Part shown: positions 20,530-29,787 of the stretch, piece by piece
Numbering within the stretch: the first letter of the stretch is position 1
Layout: every line of letters begins with the position of its first letter
Assembly: GCF_000758325.1 (NCBI RefSeq)
Contig: NZ_CP009459.1
Location: 186,001 to 250,000, forward strand
Direction of reading: 5' to 3'
Source of the DNA: Cedecea neteri
GTDB lineage: Bacteria; Pseudomonadota; Gammaproteobacteria; Enterobacterales; Enterobacteriaceae
DNA: 64,000 nucleotides
Made by a program: the position numbers and the translations under genes
Notes under the pieces: model-generated
Databases searched by the model: none
What the model was told of the DNA's origin: nothing
What the model saw: only the letters and a program-made list of their open reading frames with translations

Positions 20530-20531
20530 AT

Positions 20532-21263
20532 TTATTCGTGCAAACCGCACTCGCGCTTCAGGCCAAAGAAGCGCGTCTCTTCTTCTGCCATGCCTGGTTC
20601 CCATTTACGGGTGGTGTGGGTATCGCCGACGGACAAATAGCCCTGATCCCAGAGCGGATGGTACTTCAGCCCGTGCTCGGTCAGGTACTGGTAAACCGTG
20701 CGGTTATCCCAGTCGATGATCGGCAAAATTTTAAAGACTTCACGCTGTACCGCCAGTACCGGTAAATTAGCCCTGCTACCGGACTGTTCACGGCGCAGGC
20801 CCGCAAACCAGGTTTGTGCCTCCAGCGTTTTCAGCGCGCGGTTCATCGGCTCAACTTTGTTGATGTCGTTGTAACGTTCAATTCCCTCTACGCCCTGCTC
20901 CCACAGTTTACCGTAACGCGCTTCCTGCCAGGCCGGGCTTTCGGTGGCGCGGAACACCTGCAAATTCAGCTTCAGCTTGTCGGTAAGCTCGTCGATAAAC
21001 TGGTAGGTTTCCGGGAACAGATAGCCGGTATCGGTCAGGATCACCGGGATATCGGGACGCTGCTGGGTGACCAAATGCAGGCACACGGCGGCCTGGATGC
21101 CGAAGCTGGACGAGAGCACAAATTCCCCCGGCAGGTTTTCCAGCGCCCAGGTCACGCGCTTTTGTGCGCTGAGTTTTTCCAACTGGGCGTTGACTTCGGC
21201 GAGCGCCATGACGCGTTCGACCTTAGGAAGGGCGTTCAGCGCGTTCAAATCGAGTACGGACAT
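20532..21263 (-). CDS. cysH: phosphoadenosine phosphosulfate reductase
   Basis: A 243-aa PAPS reductase that releases sulfite using thioredoxin. The PP-loop-type segment [12 protein letters not shown], the [10 protein letters not shown] motif and the C-terminal catalytic cysteine in ECGLHE are all present. It is last in cysJIH, but separated from cysI by 468 bp filled with a tandem hairpin array. Confidence 0.98.
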   Translation of the reverse strand: MSVLDLNALNALPKVERVMALAEVNAQLEKLSAQKRVTWALENLPGEFVLSSSFGIQAAVCLHLVTQQRPDIPVILTDTGYLFPETYQFIDELTDKLKLNLQVFRATESPAWQEARYGKLWEQGVEGIERYNDINKVEPMNRALKTLEAQTWFAGLRREQSGSRANLPVLAVQREVFKILPIIDWDNRTVYQYLTEHGLKYHPLWDQGYLSVGDTHTTRKWEPGMAEEETRFFGLKRECGLHE

Positions 21264-21286
21264 ACGTGCCTCACTTAGTGATGAAT

Positions 21287-21727
21287 GACCCTCACCCCAG
21301 CCCTCTCCCTGGAAGGGAGAGGGGGAAGCGAAGTTCGGCGATCGTTATATTAATCCCCTCTCCCAGGCCTCTCCCTGAAAGGGATAGGGGGGAAGCGAAG
21401 TTCGGCGATCGTTATGTTAATCCCCTCTCCCCGGCCTCTCCCTGCAAGGGGGAGGGGGGAAGCGAAGTTCGGCGATCGTTATGTTAATCCCCTCTCCCAG
21501 GCCTCTCCCTGAAAGGGAGAGGGGGGAAGCGAAGTTCGGCGATCGTTATGTTAATCCCCTCTCCCCGGCCTCTCCCTGCAAGGGGGAGGGGGGAAGCGAA
21601 GTTCGGCGATCGTTATGTTAATCCCCTCTCCCAGGCCTCTCCCTGAAAGGGAGAGGGGGGAAGCGAAGTTCGGCGATCGTTATGTTAATCCCCTCTCCCC
21701 TTTGGGGAGAGGGTTAGGGTGAGGGGA
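21287..21727. repeat. 67-bp tandem array of enterobacterial palindromic repeats
   Basis: Six head-to-tail copies of a 67-bp unit fill the cysI-cysH gap. The marker GAAGCGAAGTTCGGCGATCG begins at 21325, 21392, 21459, 21526, 21593 and 21660, exactly 67 bp apart. Each unit has a GC-rich hairpin (CCCCTCTCCC... / ...GGGAGAGGGG) and a near-invariant 30-nt linker. Two hairpin versions alternate, one with CCAGG/TGAAAGGGAG and one with CCCGG/TGCAAGGGGG, so the true expansion period looks like 134 bp. The outer ends (CCCTCACCCCAGCCC at left, GGGTTAGGGTGAGGG at right) form the arms of one ordinary palindromic repeat, suggesting a single element expanded internally. Confidence 0.95.
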
Positions 21728-21731
21728 AAAA

Positions 21732-23444
21732 CTAGTCCCACAAATCCCTGGCCGGATCGAGCACCGGGCGAATAATCCCGGCACGCACGGTGAAATCACC
21801 AAAGCCTTCGTCGGCCTCGCGCTCTTTCGCCCAGCGCCCCACCAGCTCATCAATCGAGCTGAGGATCTCCGGCTCGGTGATGTTTTCGCGGTACATGCGT
21901 GGAATACGCGTCCCGATGCGGTTGCCGCCAATGTGCAGGTTGTAGCGCCCTGGCGCTTTCCCTACAAGGCCAATTTCGGCCAGCATTGCACGGCCACAGC
22001 CGTTCGGGCAGCCGGTGACGCGCATCACAATGTGCTCATCCGGCACCTTGTGTTTGTCCATCACCTGCTCAACTTTGGTGACAAACTCCGGCAGGAAGCG
22101 TTCGGCTTCCGCCATCGCCAGCGGGCAGGTCGGGAACGCCACGCAGGCCATTGAGTTCTCACGTTGCGGCGTAACCGCATTCATCAAGCCAGACTCGGTC
22201 GCTAGCTTCTCAATTTTAGCCTTTTCGCTTTCCGGCACGCCGGCGACGATCAGGTTCTGGTTTGCCGTCAGGCGGAAATCACCTTTGTGGATCTTAGCGA
22301 TCTCCAGCAGGCCGGTTTTCAGCGGTCGGCCGGGATAATCCAGGATGCGGCCATTTTCGATAAACAGCGTCAGGTGCCATTTGTCGTCGATGCCCTTCAC
22401 CCAGCCAATACGATCGCCGCGGCCGGTAAATTCGTAAGCGCGGGTTGGCTCAAACTTGATGCCAGCCCGGCGCTCAACTTCTGCCTTAAACACGTCAACG
22501 CCAACGCGCTCAAGGGTATATTTGGTTTTAGCGTTTTTACGGTCGGTACGGTTTCCCCAGTCGCGCTGGGTCGTCACCACCGCTTCCGCTACCGCCAGAG
22601 TATGCTCCAGCGGAATGTAGCCGAATTCGCTTGCCGTGCGGGCATAGGTATTTTTATTCCCGTGCTCGATGGACAAACCACCGCCAACCAACAGGTTAAA
22701 GCCAACCAGCTTGCCGTTTTCCGCAATCGCAATGAAGTTCATGTCATTGGCGTGCAGATCCACGTCGTTCTGCGGCGGGATCACTACCGTAGTTTTAAAC
22801 TTACGCGGCAGATAGGTCGGCCCCAAAATCGGCTCTTCGTCGGTGGTAGCGACTTTTTCTTTGTCCCACCAAATCTCGGCGTAGGCGCGGGTGCGCGGCA
22901 GCAGGTGCTCAGAGAGCTTTTTCGCCCATTCGTAGGCTTCCTGATGCAGCTCAGACTCCACCGGGTTGGAAGTACACAGCACGTTGCGGTTCACGTCGTT
23001 GGCGGTCGCCAGTGCGTCCAGGCCAACCTCGTGCAGCATTTCATGCGCGGGCTTGACGTTCTTCTTCAGAATGCCGTGGAACTGGAACGTCTGCCGGTTG
23101 GTCAGACGAATGCTGCCGTAGATAGTCTTATCTTCGGCAAACTTATCAATAGCCTGCCACTGCTGGGTGGTGATAATCCCCCCCGGCAAACGGCAGCGGA
23201 GCATCATCGCATGACGCGGCTCCAGCTTCTGCTCTGCGCGTTCGGCGCGAATATCGCGGTCATCCTGCTGATACATGCCGTGGAAACGGATCAGCAGGAA
23301 GTTGTCGCCGTTGAAACCGCCGGTCAGGCCATCCTGCAGATCTTCTTTAATGGTGCCGCGCAGAAAATCGCTGTCGCGCTTCAGGCGTTCGGCGTCGACC
23401 AGTTTGCCTTCGACCACCAGAGGGCCAGGGTGTTTTTCGCTCAT
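21732..23444 (-). CDS. cysI: sulfite reductase hemoprotein beta-component
   Basis: A 570-aa subunit that reduces sulfite to sulfide with sirohaem and a 4Fe-4S cluster. The cluster cysteines are in [10 protein letters not shown] (about 434-440) and [10 protein letters not shown] (about 479-484). It overlaps cysJ by one base. The downstream array separates it from cysH. Confidence 0.98.
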   Translation of the reverse strand: MSEKHPGPLVVEGKLVDAERLKRDSDFLRGTIKEDLQDGLTGGFNGDNFLLIRFHGMYQQDDRDIRAERAEQKLEPRHAMMLRCRLPGGIITTQQWQAIDKFAEDKTIYGSIRLTNRQTFQFHGILKKNVKPAHEMLHEVGLDALATANDVNRNVLCTSNPVESELHQEAYEWAKKLSEHLLPRTRAYAEIWWDKEKVATTDEEPILGPTYLPRKFKTTVVIPPQNDVDLHANDMNFIAIAENGKLVGFNLLVGGGLSIEHGNKNTYARTASEFGYIPLEHTLAVAEAVVTTQRDWGNRTDRKNAKTKYTLERVGVDVFKAEVERRAGIKFEPTRAYEFTGRGDRIGWVKGIDDKWHLTLFIENGRILDYPGRPLKTGLLEIAKIHKGDFRLTANQNLIVAGVPESEKAKIEKLATESGLMNAVTPQRENSMACVAFPTCPLAMAEAERFLPEFVTKVEQVMDKHKVPDEHIVMRVTGCPNGCGRAMLAEIGLVGKAPGRYNLHIGGNRIGTRIPRMYRENITEPEILSSIDELVGRWAKEREADEGFGDFTVRAGIIRPVLDPARDLWD

Positions 23445-25249
23445 TAGTAGACATCTCGCTGATAACGGCGCTCAACGCGCAGCTCACTTAAAAATTCATC
23501 TGCCGCTTCGGTGTCCATGCCACCGTGGACGGCAACCACTTCCAGTAACGCCTGCTCAACGTCCTTCGCCATACGGTTGGCGTCGCCGCAGACGTAAATG
23601 TGGGCACCTTCCTGAATCCAGCGCCACAGTTCCGCGCCTTTTTCGCGCAGTTTGTCTTGTACGTATATTTTATGCTGCTGGTCGCGGGACCAGGCTAAAT
23701 CGATGTTCGTCAGCAGGCCGTCTTTGACGTAGCGCTGCCATTCCACCTGATAAAGGAAATCTTCGGTAAAGTGCGGGTTGCCAAAGAACAGCCAGTTCTT
23801 ACCGCCGGCTCCGTCGTTGTCGCGCTGCTGAATAAAGGCGCGGAACGGGGCGATGCCGGTGCCGGGGCCAATCATAATGACCGGAGTTTCCGGGTTGGCC
23901 GGTAAGCGGAAGTTATCGTTATGTTCAATGAACACACGCACTTCACCATCCTCCTCAAGGCGGTCGGCCAGGAAGCCTGAAGCGCCACCGCTGCGGGCAC
24001 GGCCTTCGATGTCATAGCGCACCGCGCCCACGGTAATGTGGACTTCGGTTTCAGCTTCGGCCTGTGAAGAAGCGATAGAGTAAAGGCGCGGCGTGAGCGG
24101 ACGCAGCAGGCCAGTCAGCTGTTCTGCCGTCAACTCTGCCGGGGCGTAGCGCGCCATGTCCACAATCGGCGTGGCCTGCGCGTAATGCTGAAGTTTTGCT
24201 TTATCGCCCACCAGCTCCAACAGCGCCGTGTTGCGGGTCAGCTGGGCATAATTTTCGACGATGTTGCCGGTGTTAACCGTCAGCTCGAAGTGCCACTGTA
24301 GGGCTTCGCTCAGCGGCAACGTTTTGCCGTCGACGGTAACGCTTTCATCGCCTTTCAGCCACAGCAGATCCGTCAGCTCTTTCACCAGCGCAGAATCGTT
24401 CTGATACCAGACGCCAAGCGCATCGCCCGGCTGATAACGCAGGCCGGAATCGCCAAGATCGATTTCGATGTGGCGCACGTCTTTATCGGAGTCGCGGCCG
24501 GTAATTTTCTGGTTAACCGCAAGTGTGGCGGTTAACGGAGATTCTTTGCTGTAAGGGCTGGTGAAGATTTCGTTGCTCACGCCCGTGGCCGTCGCGGCAG
24601 CCTGAGCCGGAGTTTCAGCCGGGACGCGGGATTTCAGCAGTTCGACGATTTTACCGCGCCATTCCTGCGCCGCAGGCTGGTACTCCACGTCGGTATCAAC
24701 GCGATCCAACAGGCGCTCGCCGCCCAGTTCAGCCAGTTTGCTGTCGAAGTCTTTGCCGGACTGGCAGAAGAATTCATACGAGCTGTCGCCGAGGCCAAAG
24801 ACGGCAAACGCGGTGCCGTCCAACTTCGGTGCTTTTTTCGAGAACAGGAATTTGTGCAGGGCCACGGCCTCTTCAGGCGGCTCCCCTTCCCCTTGCGTAG
24901 AACTGACGACAATCAGCAGCTTTTCCTGGGCAATTTGCTTGAATTTATAGTCGCCCGCGTTCACCAGGTTAACGTTCAGTTTCGCCGCCAGCAGGTCGTC
25001 CCGCAATTGCTCGCTCACGCGGCGCGCGTTGCCGGTCTGCGAAGCGGAGATCAGCGTAATCACCGGGACTTCTGCCGCAGGGGCCGGAGCCGCCGCAACA
25101 GCACCAGGCTGCTGGTTAATCATTCCCCAGAAATAACCGGATAACCAGGCCAGCTGAGTGGTTGAAAAATCAGTGGTCGCCGCCTGAAGGCGTGCCAGCT
25201 GGTCCGGCGTTAGCGGCAGCAAAGCGCTCGGTGGAACCTGAGAAGTCAT
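23444..25249 (-). CDS. cysJ: sulfite reductase flavoprotein alpha-component
   Basis: A 601-aa NADPH-dependent diflavin subunit. The N-terminal FMN domain has [16 protein letters not shown] and [12 protein letters not shown]; the FAD domain has RLYSIASS; the NADPH domain has [12 protein letters not shown]. It passes electrons to CysI. First gene of cysJIH, divergent from queD. Confidence 0.98.
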   Translation of the reverse strand: MTSQVPPSALLPLTPDQLARLQAATTDFSTTQLAWLSGYFWGMINQQPGAVAAAPAPAAEVPVITLISASQTGNARRVSEQLRDDLLAAKLNVNLVNAGDYKFKQIAQEKLLIVVSSTQGEGEPPEEAVALHKFLFSKKAPKLDGTAFAVFGLGDSSYEFFCQSGKDFDSKLAELGGERLLDRVDTDVEYQPAAQEWRGKIVELLKSRVPAETPAQAAATATGVSNEIFTSPYSKESPLTATLAVNQKITGRDSDKDVRHIEIDLGDSGLRYQPGDALGVWYQNDSALVKELTDLLWLKGDESVTVDGKTLPLSEALQWHFELTVNTGNIVENYAQLTRNTALLELVGDKAKLQHYAQATPIVDMARYAPAELTAEQLTGLLRPLTPRLYSIASSQAEAETEVHITVGAVRYDIEGRARSGGASGFLADRLEEDGEVRVFIEHNDNFRLPANPETPVIMIGPGTGIAPFRAFIQQRDNDGAGGKNWLFFGNPHFTEDFLYQVEWQRYVKDGLLTNIDLAWSRDQQHKIYVQDKLREKGAELWRWIQEGAHIYVCGDANRMAKDVEQALLEVVAVHGGMDTEAADEFLSELRVERRYQRDVY

Positions 25250-25552
25250 ACGTATTTAGCTTCCAGTAGCAAAGGGCAAAAAAAGGGCTTACAGACTGTA
25301 ATGAGTCAAGGTTAACCAGCAGGTTATCAACAATTAAAGAAGGGATGGAAATAATAAATAACTAAAACGACTAATCGTTTTTTCAGGTAAATCATAGTGT
25401 TAAAAGTGATTAACTAACTACCTGATGAATATGACATTTCAGCGTATTCACCGTTGCTTACACCGTGTCGCCGGGCAATGCGCCGTTTAGTTAATGCGAA
25501 AAATAGTCCATTCCGCTATCATGCGGCGGTTTTTTGAATTCCAGAGAGTCGA
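25250..25552. promoter_or_regulatory. cysJ/queD divergent promoter region
   Basis: A 303-bp AT-rich gap between the divergent cysJ and queD starts. It should contain the CysB-controlled cysJ promoter; I cannot place the CysB sites with confidence. There is no preQ1 riboswitch-like structure ahead of queD and no gene. Confidence 0.4.
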
Positions 25553-25918
25553 ATGATGTCCACCACCCTGTTTAAAGATTTTACCTTCGAAGCCGCCCAC
25601 CGCCTGCCGCACGTCCCGGAAGGCCACAAATGCGGTCGCCTGCATGGCCACTCCTTTATGGTGCGCCTGGAAATTACCGGCGAGGTAGATCCGTATACCG
25701 GCTGGATCATGGACTTCTCCGAGCTGAAAGCGGCGTTTAAGCCGACCTACGATCGCCTCGATCACTACTATCTGAACGATATCCCTGGGCTTGAAAACCC
25801 CACCAGCGAAGTGCTGGCGAAATGGATTTGGGATCAGATGAAACCTGTCGTACCGCTGTTGAGCGCGGTGATGATCAAAGAAACCTGCACCGCAGGCTGC
25901 GTCTACCGCGGCGAATAA
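25553..25918 (+). CDS. queD: 6-carboxy-5,6,7,8-tetrahydropterin synthase
   Basis: A 121-aa enzyme of the preQ0/queuosine pathway that converts dihydroneopterin triphosphate to carboxy-tetrahydropterin. Zinc ligands His16, His31 and His33 (AAHRLPH, LHGHSF) and catalytic Cys27 are all present. Monocistronic, with its own terminator. Confidence 0.98.
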   Translation: MMSTTLFKDFTFEAAHRLPHVPEGHKCGRLHGHSFMVRLEITGEVDPYTGWIMDFSELKAAFKPTYDRLDHYYLNDIPGLENPTSEVLAKWIWDQMKPVVPLLSAVMIKETCTAGCVYRGE

Positions 25919-25953
25919 GCAAAAAAAGTCCGGGATTCACCCCGGACTTTTCC
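25919..25953 (+). terminator. queD terminator
   Basis: AAAAGTCCGGG pairs with CCCGGACTTTTC around a short loop directly after the queD stop. Confidence 0.88.
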
Positions 25954-26028
25954 TCTCTGCGCCCCGCATCAAGCTAATTTTTCTCCCGCTTTGGTAAGCT
26001 GCTCCGTCGCAACTAAAAGGTGCACGGG

Positions 26029-27303
26029 ATGGCCACTACAGATTTCGATATTATCGTCGTTGGTGCGGGGATCGCAGGCTCCTGCTGCGCGGTAGAGTGC
26101 GCGCGCGCCGGACTCAATGTTCTGCTTGTTGAGCGGGCAAATCAGCCCGGAGGCAAAAACATGTCGGGCGGCAGACTCTACACCGCAGCGTTTGAAAATC
26201 TCTTTCCTGATTTTTCTCGCTCCGCCCCACTCGAACGCTGTATTACCCATGAAAAGCTCTCCGCACTGACGGCAGAGACTTCCACCACGCTGAGTTTTCA
26301 ATATCCTTCGGCGGCGTCATACAGCGTGCTGCGTGCGCGGCTGGATCCGTGGCTCTTCCAGCAGGCTGAACAAGCCGGCGCGCAGTGCCTGACAACGACC
26401 CAGGTCGATAGCCTGCACGTCGAAAATGGCGTGGTGAGCGGAGTCGTGATTGACGGCGAAGTGTTAAGCGCCAGAGCCGTGGTTATCGCCGAAGGCGCTA
26501 ATACCCTGCTGGCCGAGCAACACAAGCTGTTAAATAAGTTGCCTGAGCACAGCGTTGCCGTTGGCGTTAAAGAAGTGCTTGCGCTGCCGAAAGAAGATCT
26601 CGAAAACCGCTTCTCGCTTGAAGGTAACGAAGGTGCTGCCTGGCTATTCACCGGCGGCGTTTGCGGCGATCGGCCTGCGGGCGGGTTCCTCTACACCAAT
26701 CACGATACGCTGTCAGTCGGCATCGTTTGTCCGCTATCTTCAATTCGAGCTTCCTCAACTTCGCTTCACGACTTGCTGGAAAACGTCAAGCAGCACCCGA
26801 CGCTGCGCCCGCTTCTGCGCCGTGCCGAACTGGTGGAATACGGCGCCCATCTTATTCCTGAATGTGGCCTGAACGGGCTCCCCGAGCGTCTGGCCGGCCC
26901 CGGCTATTTGCTGGTGGGCGATAGCGCCCGTTTCTGTATCAATACCGGTTTCACCGTCCGCGGCATGGATTTGGCTGCGCTTTCGGCAAAAGCGGCGGCG
27001 CAAACGCTGATTCAAACGCTGCAGGATAATGTTAGTGTCGATCTTCACCAGGCATACCGCCAACAGCTGGAGCGTACCTCACTATGGGCGGTGCTGGAGC
27101 GCTATCGCAAGATGCCCGATTTTTTACAAACGCCGGGGCTGTTTCAGACCTGGCCTGGCCTACTGGCCGGGCTGCAGCGTGATATCTTTGATCCCCAATA
27201 TTTACCGCCGCCACGACTCAGCAGCCTACTGTGGAAACATGCCCGCAAAGCAGGCATTTCCAGACTGGTTAAAGACATTTTTCGCGGAGGACGCAGCCTG
27301 TGA
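26029..27303 (+). CDS. ygcN: FixC-like ETF:quinone oxidoreductase YgcN
   Basis: A 424-aa FAD-dependent oxidoreductase. The N-terminal Rossmann motif is IIVVGAGIAGSCCAVECARAG, followed by GGKNMSGGRLY, with the second FAD motif LLVGDSARFCIN at about 300. It resembles FixC and ETF-quinone oxidoreductases, which pass electrons from an electron-transfer flavoprotein to quinone. I chose the ATG at 26029 over a GTG three codons upstream. It overlaps ygcO by 4 bp, giving a FixC-FixX pair. The ETF subunits are encoded convergently (ygcQR). Confidence 0.9.
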   Translation: MATTDFDIIVVGAGIAGSCCAVECARAGLNVLLVERANQPGGKNMSGGRLYTAAFENLFPDFSRSAPLERCITHEKLSALTAETSTTLSFQYPSAASYSVLRARLDPWLFQQAEQAGAQCLTTTQVDSLHVENGVVSGVVIDGEVLSARAVVIAEGANTLLAEQHKLLNKLPEHSVAVGVKEVLALPKEDLENRFSLEGNEGAAWLFTGGVCGDRPAGGFLYTNHDTLSVGIVCPLSSIRASSTSLHDLLENVKQHPTLRPLLRRAELVEYGAHLIPECGLNGLPERLAGPGYLLVGDSARFCINTGFTVRGMDLAALSAKAAAQTLIQTLQDNVSVDLHQAYRQQLERTSLWAVLERYRKMPDFLQTPGLFQTWPGLLAGLQRDIFDPQYLPPPRLSSLLWKHARKAGISRLVKDIFRGGRSL

Positions 27304-27572
27304 ACCTGCATGAGAAACTGGCCAGGAACGCCTGGCAGCCTGCGGAGAAACCGCATATTGTCCCGGCAGACAATCCCGATATTGAACAGCTTGCTCTGCT
27401 GGTACGCGCCTGCCCAGCCGGGTTATACCGACAGAAAGAAGACGGCAGCCTGCACATTTACAACACCGGCTGCCTGGAATGCGGCACCTGCCGTCTGCTG
27501 TGCGACGAACAAACCCTCAGCCGCTGGCGCTATCCGCCCGCCGGCTGCGGCATCCAATTACGCTTTGGTTAA
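27300..27572 (+). CDS. ygcO: FixX-like ferredoxin-type protein YgcO
   Basis: A 90-aa iron-sulfur protein starting at GTG and overlapping ygcN by 4 bp. Cysteines 38, 58, 61, 64 and 68 (ACPAG ... CLECGTCRLLC) form one cluster site, as in FixX; the first cluster motif of two-cluster ferredoxins is missing. It is the expected electron-transfer partner of YgcN. Confidence 0.9.
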   Translation: MNLHEKLARNAWQPAEKPHIVPADNPDIEQLALLVRACPAGLYRQKEDGSLHIYNTGCLECGTCRLLCDEQTLSRWRYPPAGCGIQLRFG

Positions 27573-27585
27573 TGGAGTCCAAGCT

Positions 27586-28161
27586 GTGTCCCTGATGTCC
27601 CTACTCAAGCAACACCCGCTGATTGCAGCGGTAAAAGATACCCAGAGCCTGCAGCTGGCGCTGGAATCCGACTGCCAGGTGATTTCCGTGCTGTACGGCA
27701 ATATCTGCACCATTACCGGCATCGTGCAGCAAATTAAGAAGGCGAATAAATATGCGCTGGTACACGTCGATTTACTGGAAGGGACATCGAATAAAGAGAT
27801 TGTGATTAACTTTCTGAAACTGGTGACCCAGGCCGACGGGGTGATTAGCACCAAAGCGCCAATGGTGAAAGCGGCCAGGGCACAGGGGTTCTTTGCCATT
27901 CACCGGCTGTTTATCGTCGATTCCATCTCTTATCACAACATCGATAAGCAGGTGGCCCAGTCAAACCCGGATTGCATCGAAATCCTGCCGGGCTGTATGC
28001 CGAAAGTAATGAAATGGGTGACGGAAAAAATCGACCTGCCGGTCATTGCCGGTGGCCTGGTGTGCGACGCGGAAGATGCCAACAACGCGCTCAACGCCGG
28101 AGCACTGGCTATCTCCACCACTAATACCGGCGTCTGGCAGTTGGCTAAATATCTTCCCTGA
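27586..28161 (+). CDS. ygcP: GlpP-family antiterminator YgcP
   Basis: A 191-aa TIM-barrel-like protein of the GlpP (glycerol-3-phosphate-responsive antiterminator) family. It shares with Bacillus GlpP the segments YALVHVDLLEG, ADGVISTKAPMVKAA, FAIHRLFIVDS, IEILPGCMPK and AGGLVCDAEDANNALNAGALAISTTNT (given here only in part: AGGLVCDAEDA, then STTNTGVW). I chose the GTG at 27586, which has GGAG at 8-nt spacing and gives the E. coli length, over the ATG at 27595. GlpP proteins bind leader mRNA to stop premature termination when a phosphorylated ligand is present. Its 3' end overlaps convergent ygcQ by 17 bp. Two terminator-bearing leaders 5 kb away are candidate targets. Confidence 0.88.
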   Translation: MSLMSLLKQHPLIAAVKDTQSLQLALESDCQVISVLYGNICTITGIVQQIKKANKYALVHVDLLEGTSNKEIVINFLKLVTQADGVISTKAPMVKAARAQGFFAIHRLFIVDSISYHNIDKQVAQSNPDCIEILPGCMPKVMKWVTEKIDLPVIAGGLVCDAEDANNALNAGALAISTTNTGVWQLAKYLP

Positions 28162-29011
28162 CGCAGGTTTGCAGCTCGGTTAACACCGGCAGCAAATCAT
28201 CCACGATCCCCACATCAGCATGGCGGAAAATTGCCGCCTGCGGATCGTTGTTGATGGCAACAATGAACTGACTGTGGGCAATGCCGCTGATAAAAGCCGG
28301 TGCGCCGGAAACGCCTGCCGCAATACAAACGTCTGCGGCAACCTGGGTACCGGACATCCCCAGCAGTTTGTCCATGCTGCACCAGGCGTGCATCACCGCT
28401 TCGCGGCTGGCGCCAGTTTCCATGCCCAACCCGCAGGCAATCTCTTCCACTTGCACCATGACTTGCGGGCTACCAACGCCCCTCCCCACCGCCAGCACAA
28501 GTCTGGCATCAGCCAGGCCGGATGCGGCTTCATTGGCAATTGCCCCAGATTCAACCAGCCAGGCTGGCTTCTGTGGTGCCACGGGAATCTGTACATATTC
28601 CATCTCCGGCTGCCAGGTTTTGGCTCCCGGCGCGGCGGCTACGCTCAGACACCAGGGCTTATTTTGCAGTTGAAGCTCAGCCACCAGCGCGCCGCCATAG
28701 GCGTTTTTACGCACTACCTGCCGGGCAAAATTCGCGTCATTAATCGCGCTCCACGCCTCCCCTTGCAGCCGGTGCGCCAGCCGGGTAGCTAGCTCTGCGC
28801 CCTGCCAGCCAGAAGGAAATAACAGCATTTCTACTGGAGCACGCAGGAAGTGGGTATACAAACCCTCCAGCAGCGGCTCACTGCATTCGCTCTCCGGCAG
28901 CAACCAGGCTTCGAAATGTTCTGGTGCCATTTCACTGCGTGCAATGAAATGCCCTATCTCATTAAGCACCGACACTTTCCGGGCCTCGGGCAGAATCACA
29001 GCAATTTTCAT
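28145..29011 (-). CDS. ygcQ: electron transfer flavoprotein alpha-type subunit YgcQ
   Basis: A 288-aa ETF alpha homologue. The C-terminal FAD-binding region includes LVLAVGRGVGSP, GASREAVMHAW and the closing segment SGAPAFISGIAHSQFIVAINNDPQAAIF (start SGAPAFISG, then IAINND-like). It pairs with YgcR (overlap of 4 bp). Last gene of ygcWUSRQ. Confidence 0.88.
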   Translation of the reverse strand: MKIAVILPEARKVSVLNEIGHFIARSEMAPEHFEAWLLPESECSEPLLEGLYTHFLRAPVEMLLFPSGWQGAELATRLAHRLQGEAWSAINDANFARQVVRKNAYGGALVAELQLQNKPWCLSVAAAPGAKTWQPEMEYVQIPVAPQKPAWLVESGAIANEAASGLADARLVLAVGRGVGSPQVMVQVEEIACGLGMETGASREAVMHAWCSMDKLLGMSGTQVAADVCIAAGVSGAPAFISGIAHSQFIVAINNDPQAAIFRHADVGIVDDLLPVLTELQTCVREDI

Positions 29012-29787
29012 GGCGTCATCCTTTCACGTAGCCAGCCACGGTAGAGGCTACGGGCCTTTTCACGCGCATCGCTGCCCTGAATAATTAAACCGCCGCGATG
29101 TCGCTGAGCATACTTCAGCCCCACCAGTGGAGAGACAGCCTCCTCATCGCCCTGGACTTTCACAGGTAAAACTTCAACGTCCGAAGCTTTCACCGCCAGT
29201 TTTTGCCGCAGGCCAGGCGTTCTCAGGCAGTAATCCCCCCCGCTTTCAATCATCAGCACCGCAGGCAGCCGCACGGTAAGGCTGCGTTTCCCTGCACCGT
29301 ACCGCTGTTTCAGGCAAACCTGCTGCCGTTCAACGTCGAGCGTGAAATCATAAACCTGAGTGAAGCACGGCCAGCCCAGCCGTTCGGCGAGGTAAAACCC
29401 CGTTTGCCCGCTGTTACCTTCAGCGCTGCGTGAGCCTGTCACCACCAGTGATTGAGAATGTTGCTGTTGCCATGCGGCCAGCAAAGCGGCCACTGCGGCA
29501 GGGGAAAAAGTCAGCTCGCCATCCGGCTGTAATCGAATGGCCCGCTGGAACCCCAGCGCTTTGAACTGGCGCAGAAAACTGTCCGCACGCTCACGGCCAA
29601 TGCTCAATGCGGTAAGCTTCAGGCCTTCTGCCTGACGCAGCAATATCTCAGCGGCAGCAGCCTCATCTTCCCCCAGGCAAGGGCGCGTTATCGACGTGTC
29701 CAGACTACCCTGCCCGGCAGACAGCCAGTCCTTTTCCGCCAGCATGGCGAGGTCTGGCTCGGCCTTAAAGGCTAACAGAATGTTCAT
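29008..29787 (-). CDS. ygcR: electron transfer flavoprotein beta-type subunit YgcR
   Basis: A 259-aa ETF beta homologue with the N-terminal nucleotide-binding domain (ILLAFKAEPD) and conserved VTGSRSAEGNSGQTGFYLAE. With YgcQ it forms a heterodimer carrying FAD. Its start lies 23 bp inside the end of ygcS, implying translational coupling. Confidence 0.88.
   Translation of the reverse strand: MNILLAFKAEPDLAMLAEKDWLSAGQGSLDTSITRPCLGEDEAAAAEILLRQAEGLKLTALSIGRERADSFLRQFKALGFQRAIRLQPDGELTFSPAAVAALLAAWQQQHSQSLVVTGSRSAEGNSGQTGFYLAERLGWPCFTQVYDFTLDVERQQVCLKQRYGAGKRSLTVRLPAVLMIESGGDYCLRTPGLRQKLAVKASDVEVLPVKVQGDEEAVSPLVGLKYAQRHRGGLIIQGSDAREKARSLYRGWLRERMTP

Noticed and set aside
21287-21727. Regular repeats of constant period could be read as a CRISPR array
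   Set aside because: The whole 67-bp unit repeats, including the segment that would be the spacer. There is no unique sequence between copies and no cas gene nearby.
22287-23447. A 386-codon frame opposite cysI
   Set aside because: A shadow of the conserved cysI reading frame, with no family match.
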